NCBI RefSeq assembly: GCF_029222965.1
Contig: NZ_JARHUD010000001.1
Location: 434,001 to 498,000 of the forward strand
Reading direction: 5' to 3'
DNA length: 64,000 nucleotides
Origin: Aquibaculum arenosum
GTDB lineage: Bacteria > Pseudomonadota > Alphaproteobacteria > Kiloniellales > DSM-21159
This document shows, one piece after another, positions 58,224 to 64,000 of this stretch (position 1 is its first letter; each line of letters opens with the position of its first letter). The notes below the pieces were generated by a model. That model did not search any database and was not told where the DNA came from. It worked only from the letters and a program-made list of their open reading frames with translations. A program made the position numbers and the translations under genes.

Positions 58224-58985
58224 ATGAGCATCTGGGGCAAGATCGTCGGCGGTGCCGCCGGCTTCGCACTGGGCGGCCCCCTGGGCGCCTTGCTGGGCGG
58301 ATTGGCAGGCCATGCGGTGGACCGCATGCGCGACAGCACCGAAGAGGCGCTGATTACCGAGCGGGAAGGGCGGCAGCCGGAAAACGGGCCGGAGAAGTCC
58401 ATTGCCTTCACCATCGGCGTCATCGTGCTTGGCGCGAAGATGGCCAAGGTGGATGGTGCGGTCACCCGCGACGAGGTGGCGGCCTTCAAGGAGGTCTTTC
58501 AGGTTCCGCCCGACGAGATGCGCAACGTCGGTCGGGTCTTCAATCAGGCGCGGCGCGACGCACGCGGCTTCGAACCCTACGCCCGGCAGCTCGGCCGCAT
58601 GTTCCGCGACAATCCCCGGGTGCTGGAGGAGTTGATCGACGGCCTGTTCCACATCGCCCGAGCAGACGGAGCGGTGCACGACGCGGAGATCGAATATCTG
58701 CACCAGGTCGCCCGGCATTTCGGCTTCTCCGAGGCTGAGTGGGAGCGCATTCGTGCCGCCAATGTCGGACCGGCCGAGGACGACCCCTATGTCATCCTGG
58801 GTGTCACTCCCGATGCGGACGAGGAGACCCTGCGCCGCACCCATCGCCAATTGGTGCGCGAGCATCATCCCGACCGCCTGATTGCCCAGGGCCTGCCGGA
58901 AGAGTTCGTCGATCTCGCCAACGAGAAGCTGGCCCGCATCAACCGCGCCTGGACCGAAGTCAAGAAGCGCCGCGGCCTGCGTTGA
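58224..58985 (+). CDS. djlA: DjlA-like co-chaperone (TerB plus DnaJ domain)
   Basis: 253 residues. N-terminal glycine-zipper membrane segment (GKIVGGAAGFALGGPLGALL), TerB-like helical domain (~60-175, IAFTIGVIVLGAKMAKVDGA; RNVGRVFNQARRDARGF) and a C-terminal J domain (~188-253) with HPD in VREHHPDRLIAQGLPEEF. Stimulates DnaK. Start is ATG 58224. The stop codon lies in the first unit of a 13-bp tandem repeat. Confidence 0.92.
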   Translation: MSIWGKIVGGAAGFALGGPLGALLGGLAGHAVDRMRDSTEEALITEREGRQPENGPEKSIAFTIGVIVLGAKMAKVDGAVTRDEVAAFKEVFQVPPDEMRNVGRVFNQARRDARGFEPYARQLGRMFRDNPRVLEELIDGLFHIARADGAVHDAEIEYLHQVARHFGFSEAEWERIRAANVGPAEDDPYVILGVTPDADEETLRRTHRQLVREHHPDRLIAQGLPEEFVDLANEKLARINRAWTEVKKRRGLR

Positions 58986-59045
58986 ACCACCCTGTTGAAC
59001 CACTGGGTTGAACCGCCGGGCTGGACCGCCGGGCTGGACCGCCAT
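58981..59045 (+). repeat. tandem 13-bp repeat (five units) spanning the djlA stop codon
   Basis: Units in order: GTTGAACCACCCT, GTTGAACCACTGG, GTTGAACCGCCGG, GCTGGACCGCCGG, GCTGGACCGCCAT. The first unit holds the TGA stop of djlA. As 13 is not a multiple of three, copy-number change would alter what lies after it but not the protein as long as the first unit is kept. Confidence 0.85.
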
Positions 59046-59275
59046 AAGAGGCCGTCTTGTCTCTTGTCCCTTCTGGTTATCCCGGAAAGAATGCAACCCG
59101 CTTGGGGGAGCGATGCCGCCCCGCCCGACCACATGCGGTGGGGCGATAAGCGGTGGCAAAGCGCCTTTGACGCAGTCCAATCGCTGGATGGTGTGCTCCT
59201 TGCGGACCTGAGGCGGCGGGCTGTTCCTCGTGGCCTGACCGGTGCAGGCGCAACCGACAGCAATTGGAGATCGAG

Positions 59276-60382
59276 ATGAGCAGGGACGTTACAGTGAATC
59301 GCCGCGGCTTTCTGGCGGGCTCGGCGGCCGTTGCCGCGGGCGCGGGGCTGGCCACGCCGGCGATCGCGCAGAGCCGGATCGAGTGGGACATGGTGACCGC
59401 CTGGCCCACGGGCGCGCCTGGGGTGGACGACAATGCCCGGCGAATCGCACAGCAGATCACCGATCTGTCCGACGGTCGCATCGTGATCAACGTGCACGGC
59501 GCCGGTGAGATCGTGCCGGCCTTCGGCGTCTTCGATGCGGTCTCGCAGGATGTGGCGCAGATGTACCACGCGGTGCCTGCCTACTGGACCTCCAAGAACA
59601 AGGCCATCGGCCTGTTCGGCTCCTTCCCCTTCGGCTTCACCGCGCCGGAGCAGATGGGCTGGATGTATCACGGCGGTGGCTATGAGCTTTACGACAAGAT
59701 CTACGACAGCTTCGGGCTGAAGGGCTTCATTGCCGGCAACTCCGGCCCGCAGTTCTTTGGCTGGTTCCGCAACGAAATCAACACGCTGGACGACCTGCAC
59801 GGTCTGCGTATCCGCACCACCGGCTTCGGCGGCGAAATGCTGCGCAAGGTTGGCGTGGCCGTGGTCAGCCTGCCTGGCGGTGAGATCTTCCAGGCGCTGC
59901 AGGCTGGCACCATCGACGCGGGCGAGTTCATTGGCCCCTGGAACGACTTCGCTTTCGGCTTCCACCAGGTGGCTCAGAACTATTACGCGCCGGGTCCGGG
60001 CGAACCCTCCTCGGCCGAGGAAATCGGCATCAATGCCGCCGCCTACAACGACCTGCCCGAGGACCTGCGCCAGATCATCACCACAGTGGCGGCCGCCGTC
60101 TCCGAGGACATCACCACGGGCTACGATATCAACCACGCCCGGGCGCTGAAGACCATGGTGGAGGAGCATGACGTGCAGGTGCGCATGCTCTCCGACGAGA
60201 TCGTCGCGGGTCTTGCCGAGGCCACCAAGGAAATCGTGCAGGAACTGCTGGACGATTCCGACGAGACCGTGCGCGAGGTGATGGCGAGCTATGCCAGCTA
60301 TCGCAACGAAACCGCGACCTTTGCGCGCTACAGCTACGCGGCGCAGATGAACGCGCGCACCTTCGACTTCCCCGAGGCCTGA
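59276..60382 (+). CDS. TRAP transporter substrate-binding protein, TakP-like
   Basis: 368 residues. Twin-arginine signal (NRRGFLAGSAAVAAG, cleaved near AIAQ), so it is probably exported folded through Tat. Similar to TakP, the 2-oxo-acid binding protein of Rhodobacter: WDMVTAWPTGAPGVDDNARR, IRTTGFGGEMLRKVGVAVVS, LPGGEIFQALQAGTIDAGEF and IGPWNDFAFGFHQVAQNYY. The conserved Arg in RIRTTGF is the carboxylate contact in this family. ATG 59276 follows TTGGAGATCGAG, favoured over ATG 59264. Confidence 0.9.
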   Translation: MSRDVTVNRRGFLAGSAAVAAGAGLATPAIAQSRIEWDMVTAWPTGAPGVDDNARRIAQQITDLSDGRIVINVHGAGEIVPAFGVFDAVSQDVAQMYHAVPAYWTSKNKAIGLFGSFPFGFTAPEQMGWMYHGGGYELYDKIYDSFGLKGFIAGNSGPQFFGWFRNEINTLDDLHGLRIRTTGFGGEMLRKVGVAVVSLPGGEIFQALQAGTIDAGEFIGPWNDFAFGFHQVAQNYYAPGPGEPSSAEEIGINAAAYNDLPEDLRQIITTVAAAVSEDITTGYDINHARALKTMVEEHDVQVRMLSDEIVAGLAEATKEIVQELLDDSDETVREVMASYASYRNETATFARYSYAAQMNARTFDFPEA

Positions 60383-60476
60383 GGCCGCGGGACCCTTCCG
60401 GCGGCCGCGCATCCCGGGAGCCTGACCGCTTCTTTGGGATGTGCGGCCTCACTCTTGTTGTGGCGGAGTGTGGAGC

Positions 60477-61022
60477 ATGACCCATCTGCTTGCCGTCAGC
60501 CGTCTGCTCGACTGGCCCTCGCGGGTGATCGGGCGCTGGCTCTATTGGCTGGTGGCCGCCATCGTGCTGCTGAAGTTCTCCACGGTGGCCATGCGCTACC
60601 TCTTCTCCTCTACCAGCATCAAGCTGCAGGATTCGGTCACCTACGCCCATGCCACGCTCTTCATGCTGATGGTCGGCTATGCCTACTTGAAGAACGACCA
60701 TGTGCGCGTTGACATGATCTACGGCCGCCTGTCGCGACGCGGACGGGCGTTGATTGACTTGGGCTGCATCTTCCTCGGCATCCTGCCGCTCTGTGCGCTG
60801 CTGCTCTACTTCGGCTGGCCCTACGTGGCCGCCTCTTGGAAGATCCGCGAAGGCGCACTCTTTTTCGGCGGCCTGCCGGGCACCTATTTGCTGAAGACCG
60901 TCGTCCTGGGCTTCGTGCTGCTCCTGTTCCTGCAAGCCATGGCCATCACCCTGCGCTGCATCGCGGTGCTGGCCGGTGAGGAGGTGGAGGTCTTCGGCGC
61001 GCCCTGGGAGGAGCCGCAGTGA
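60477..61022 (+). CDS. TRAP transporter small permease subunit
   Basis: 181 residues, four transmembrane helices: WLYWLVAAIVLLKFSTVAMR, VTYAHATLFMLMVGYAYLKN, ALIDLGCIFLGILPLCALLL and a last one near TVVLGFVLLLFLQAMAITLR. DctQ/TakQ type. 94 bases after the binding protein gene; its stop overlaps the start of the large subunit gene (GTGA). Confidence 0.92.
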   Translation: MTHLLAVSRLLDWPSRVIGRWLYWLVAAIVLLKFSTVAMRYLFSSTSIKLQDSVTYAHATLFMLMVGYAYLKNDHVRVDMIYGRLSRRGRALIDLGCIFLGILPLCALLLYFGWPYVAASWKIREGALFFGGLPGTYLLKTVVLGFVLLLFLQAMAITLRCIAVLAGEEVEVFGAPWEEPQ

Positions 61023-62602
61023 CCGGGATGCCGCTTGACCTCCTGATGTTCGCCGGGCTCTTCGTCCTGGTCCTGATCGGTGCACCCATCGCCTTCGTGC
61101 TGGTGGCCACGGCCGTGATCTTCGGGCTGATCGGCCTATCGTTGGGCGAACTTAACTTCAACATGATCGGGGCGCTGCCCAGCCGTATCTTCGATACTAT
61201 GGTGTCGGAGGCCCTGATCGCCATTCCGCTGTTTGTGTTTATGGGCATGGTGCTGGAGCGCTCGCGCATCGCGGAGGATCTGCTGCGCACCATGGGCGCG
61301 CTTTTCGGCGATCTGCGCGGTGGGCTGGGCGTATCGGTGACGGTGGTGGGCGCGCTGCTGGCCGCTTCCACCGGCATTGTCGGCGCGACCACGGTGACCA
61401 TGGGTCTCATGGCCCTGCCGGTGATGCTGCGCTACGGCTACAATGCCTCCTATTCCAGCGGCGTCATCTGCGCTGCGGGCACTCTGGGTCAGATCATCCC
61501 GCCGTCGACCGTGCTGATCATCATGGGCGAGGTGCTGGCCTCGGCCTATCAGCGTGCGCAGCACAGCCAGGGGAACTTCGCCGCCAAGACCATGAGCATC
61601 GGCGAGCTCTTCGCCGGCTCGCTCCTGCCGGGGCTGATGCTGGTCGGCCTCTACATTGTCTATCAGTTCGTTGCGGCGCGCCTGAAGCCCTCGCTTGCAC
61701 CGCCCATTCCGCCGCGCGCCATCGAGGAGGCCGGTGGCAAAGCGGGCGCGGCACGGGTCAGCCGCCGTGAGGTTCTGTCCGTTCTGATCCCACCGCTGGT
61801 GCTGATCGTGGCGGTCCTAGGCTCGATCCTGGGCGGTATCGCCACCGCGACCGAGGCGGCGGCGGTGGGGGCTGTGGGGGCGACCCTACTCGCCGGCATG
61901 CGCACCGGGCGCAACACCTGGGCGCTCTGGGTGGCGGTCCTGGGCCTCGTCATCCTGATGGTGATGGCGGCCAATTTCGACCTGCGCCTGGGCCGGCCCA
62001 ATCCGCCGACCGCAGATCAGGTGGTGCTGGCGATTGCGGGAGCCATTGCCTTGGCCTGTGCCGTCGCCATCGCGGTGATCTGGCGCGATCTCGGCCGCAC
62101 GGAGATCCTCCGGCCGGCGATGAGCTCCACGGCGCGCACCACCAGCATGATTTTCACGCTGATCATCGGCGCGCTGCTCTTCTCGCTGGTGTTCCGTGGA
62201 TTGGGCGGGGAGGAGCGTATTCGCGACCTGCTCGATGCCACGCCCGGCGGGCCGCACACGATGATGTTCTTCGTGCTCTTCATGATGTTTCTCCTCGGTC
62301 TCTTCCTGGACTACGTGGAGATCACCATCATCGCGATACCGGTGGTGGGACCGCCGATCCTGGCCGCGGGCATCGACCCGATCTGGTTCGGCGTGCTGAT
62401 CGCGCTGACACTGCAGACCTCGTTCCTCACTCCGCCGGTGGGCTACACCCTGGCCTATCTGCGCTCGGTGGCGCCGCCCAGCGTGTCGACGCTGCAGATC
62501 TGGGGCGGTGCGGTGCCCTTCATCCTGCTGCAGCTGCTGGCGGTGCTGATCGTCTACAGCCTCCCCGGCCTGGCCACCTGGCTGCCGGGACAACTGTTCT
62601 GA
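61019..62602 (+). CDS. TRAP transporter large permease subunit
   Basis: 527 residues, DctM family, about 12-13 helices, longer than the standard ~430 because of an inserted hydrophilic loop and extra helices around residues 215-370, as in the TakM subtype. Conserved: GLGVSVTVVGALLAASTGIV, CAAGTLGQIIPPSTVLIIMG and FLTPPVGYTLAYLRSVAPPS. It starts with GTG inside the small subunit's stop codon. Exchanges Na+ with solute bound by the Tat-exported protein. Confidence 0.93.
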   Translation: MTGMPLDLLMFAGLFVLVLIGAPIAFVLVATAVIFGLIGLSLGELNFNMIGALPSRIFDTMVSEALIAIPLFVFMGMVLERSRIAEDLLRTMGALFGDLRGGLGVSVTVVGALLAASTGIVGATTVTMGLMALPVMLRYGYNASYSSGVICAAGTLGQIIPPSTVLIIMGEVLASAYQRAQHSQGNFAAKTMSIGELFAGSLLPGLMLVGLYIVYQFVAARLKPSLAPPIPPRAIEEAGGKAGAARVSRREVLSVLIPPLVLIVAVLGSILGGIATATEAAAVGAVGATLLAGMRTGRNTWALWVAVLGLVILMVMAANFDLRLGRPNPPTADQVVLAIAGAIALACAVAIAVIWRDLGRTEILRPAMSSTARTTSMIFTLIIGALLFSLVFRGLGGEERIRDLLDATPGGPHTMMFFVLFMMFLLGLFLDYVEITIIAIPVVGPPILAAGIDPIWFGVLIALTLQTSFLTPPVGYTLAYLRSVAPPSVSTLQIWGGAVPFILLQLLAVLIVYSLPGLATWLPGQLF

Positions 62603-62611
62603 GAAATGGTT

Positions 62612-62650
62612 CCCCCTGACCGCTGCTTAAGACAGGCGGCAGTCAGGGGG
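62612..62650 (+). terminator. hairpin after the TRAP operon
   Basis: A 9-bp perfect stem (CCCCCTGAC/GTCAGGGGG) begins nine bases after the TRAP stop and extends inwards with a short GCGG/CCGC pair. No T-run follows, so it is a probable but not a canonical terminator. Confidence 0.45.
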
Positions 62651-62658
62651 CAGGCATC

Positions 62659-62793
62659 AGAGCGGATCGCGTTTGTTCTGTAACGCGCAGCGTTCAGAGC
62701 AACCGCGTGAATCCGCTCTGAATCAAGAGTGTAGAGCAGATTCACGACTCAAACCGGGTCGCTTCGCGAACCCGATTTGAGTCGATCTGCTCT
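62659..62793. repeat. 135-bp palindromic intergenic repeat, copy 2
   Basis: The same length and architecture as copy 1, with arms AGAGCGGAT/ATCCGCTCT then AGAGCAGAT/ATCTGCTCT; differences are a dozen or fewer substitutions. It sits between the convergent TRAP operon and the dehydrogenase. On the minus strand its edge supplies TAG, the stop codon of the dehydrogenase, as copy 1 does for the aldolase gene. Confidence 0.9.
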
Positions 62794-63964
62794 ATAGCTT
62801 GCCGGCAAGGGCGACTTCGAAGAGCTGGCGGCAGTCGGCAGCGGTCAGGGGACGCGGGTTGCCGCCGGCGGTGGGATCCTTCTCGGCCATGACAGAAAGC
62901 TCGTCCAGGCGTGCATCGTCCACGCCCAGTTCCGCCAGGGTGTGCGGGATCTGCAGCTCTTGCCGGAAGGAGAGCACCCAATCGAGGAAGCCGGCGTAGT
63001 TCTGCTCGCGCAGGCCGAGCCAGGCGGCCAGGCGGCCCAGCTTGTCTTCGATCGCCGGCCGGTTGAAGGTCAGGACGTAGGGCATGAAGACCGCGTTGGT
63101 CAGGCCGTGATGGGTGTCATAGACCGCACCCACCGGGTGGGAGAGCGCATGGATGCCGCCCAGGCCCTTCTGGAAGGCGACCGAGCCCATGGAGGCGGCG
63201 GCCAGCATGTGGGCGCGGGCCTCCACGTCGCTGCCGTCGGCAAAGGCGCGCGGCAGATAGTCCTTCACCAGCCGCATGCCCTCCACCGCGATGCCTTCGG
63301 CCATGGGGTGATAGCCGGGCGCGCAATAGGCTTCCAGGCAGTGGGCCAGGGCGTCCATGCCGGTGGCGGCGGTGATGTGAGCCGGCAGCCCCACCGTCAG
63401 TTCCGGGTCGGAGATCACCACACCGGGCAGCATCTTCGGATGGAAAATGATCTTCTTTGTGTGGTCGCTCTCGTCGGTGATCACGCCCGCGCGCCCGGTC
63501 TCGGAGCCGGTGCCGGCGGTGGTGGGGACGGCGACGATGGGGGCGATGCCCGCCGGGTCGGCACGCTTCCACTCGTCGGTGCGGTCTTCGAAGTCGGTCC
63601 AGGGCAGGCTCTGGCCGCTCATGAAGGCGATCACCTTGCCGGCGTCCAGCGCGCTGCCGCCGCCGAAGGCGATCACGCCGTCGTGGCGGCCGCTGCGGAA
63701 GGCCTCGATGCCATCGGCCAGATTGGTGCCCGTGGGGTTGCCCTTGATGTTGGAGAAGAGCCCTGCCTCAAGCCCGGCCGCGCGCAGCGACTGCAGTGCC
63801 GCCTCCACGATGGGCAGGGCGGCGAGGCCCGGGTCGGTGACCAGCAGCGGGCGACGCATGCCCTGGCTTTCACAGGCCTGGGGCAGGTTCTTGATGCGTC
63901 CCGGACCGAAAAGGATCTGGGTCGGGAAGCTCCAGGTGGCTTTGAGATGGCCGGCGCCGGACAT
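62792..63964 (-). CDS. Iron-containing alcohol dehydrogenase
   Basis: 390 residues, group III dehydrogenase. NAD-binding GVIAFGGGSALDAGKVIAFM, metal ligands in GMDALAHCLEAY and GIHALSHPVGAVYDTHHGLT. The substrate is unknown; relatives act on 1,3-propanediol, lactaldehyde, or hydroxy acids. ATG 63964 lies behind AGGAGAGTTGAATCGC; a TTG at 63973 is too close to that site. Convergent with the 2-oxo-acid TRAP operon, so a shared substrate family is possible but not shown. Confidence 0.9.
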   Translation of the reverse strand: MSGAGHLKATWSFPTQILFGPGRIKNLPQACESQGMRRPLLVTDPGLAALPIVEAALQSLRAAGLEAGLFSNIKGNPTGTNLADGIEAFRSGRHDGVIAFGGGSALDAGKVIAFMSGQSLPWTDFEDRTDEWKRADPAGIAPIVAVPTTAGTGSETGRAGVITDESDHTKKIIFHPKMLPGVVISDPELTVGLPAHITAATGMDALAHCLEAYCAPGYHPMAEGIAVEGMRLVKDYLPRAFADGSDVEARAHMLAAASMGSVAFQKGLGGIHALSHPVGAVYDTHHGLTNAVFMPYVLTFNRPAIEDKLGRLAAWLGLREQNYAGFLDWVLSFRQELQIPHTLAELGVDDARLDELSVMAEKDPTAGGNPRPLTAADCRQLFEVALAGKL

Positions 63965-64000
63965 GCGATTCAACTCTCCTGCAGGTGGGCGTGATGATGG

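Overview
The window is a GC-rich chromosomal segment of an alphaproteobacterium, most likely Rhodospirillales in the broad sense. The evidence is the dnaE-rpsB-tsf-pyrH-frr-uppS-cdsA-dxr-rseP-bamA-skp-fabZ-gltA-gltX-comEC-lexA gene order, a direct-repeat LexA box (GTTC-N7-GTTC) before lexA, a eukaryotic-type NADP isocitrate dehydrogenase and a TakP-like TRAP transporter. The genus cannot be named from sequence alone. I see no rRNA, CRISPR array, prophage or insertion sequence. There is one tRNA gene (Ser, anticodon GGA).

Layout. Positions 1-19500 hold the conserved housekeeping cluster: the 3' part of dnaE, translation factors, UMP kinase, undecaprenyl and phospholipid synthesis, the MEP-pathway gene dxr, outer-membrane assembly (rseP, bamA, skp), fabZ, a glyoxalase, citrate synthase, glutamyl-tRNA synthetase, comEC and lexA. 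The lpxD, lpxA, lpxI and lpxB genes that usually lie inside this cluster are absent from it. Positions 19581-25476 hold an Mrp-type Na+/H+ antiporter operon with fused MrpA-MrpB. Positions 25597-27210 hold a TPP-riboswitch-controlled ABC permease and ATPase without a binding protein. Positions 27350-35450 hold a TerB-like protein, two cyclophilins, icd, a LOG-family protein, a LysM envelope protein, an OmpA-family lipoprotein-like protein, uppP and a class II aldolase.

Positions 35447-42149 hold a 135-bp palindromic repeat, a decayed BrnA/CopG-like antitoxin, a DUF2259 secreted protein with its membrane partner, and a three-gene signalling operon (exported molybdopterin-fold protein, histidine kinase, LuxR-type response regulator). 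Positions 42288-49074 hold agmatine deiminase, a DUF6505 protein, Hsp20, an O-methyltransferase, prfC and eno. At 49075-50220 a membrane protein is flanked by two peptide genes of 23 and 24 codons.

The right-hand part is accessory and catabolic. A GntR regulator, a sugar-type ABC transporter (binding protein, a double ATPase with an extra C-terminal domain, one permease) and a large putative sugar-acid lactonase form one unit (50381-57172). Then come a PCu(A)C copper chaperone, TusA and a DjlA-like co-chaperone, a TakP-like TRAP transporter (59276-62602), a second copy of the 135-bp repeat, and an iron-dependent alcohol dehydrogenase.

The least explained items are the missing lpx cassette, the repeat family that supplies stop codons, the lactonase/ABC unit with its modified ATPase, the microprotein operon, and the redox-like sensor operon.
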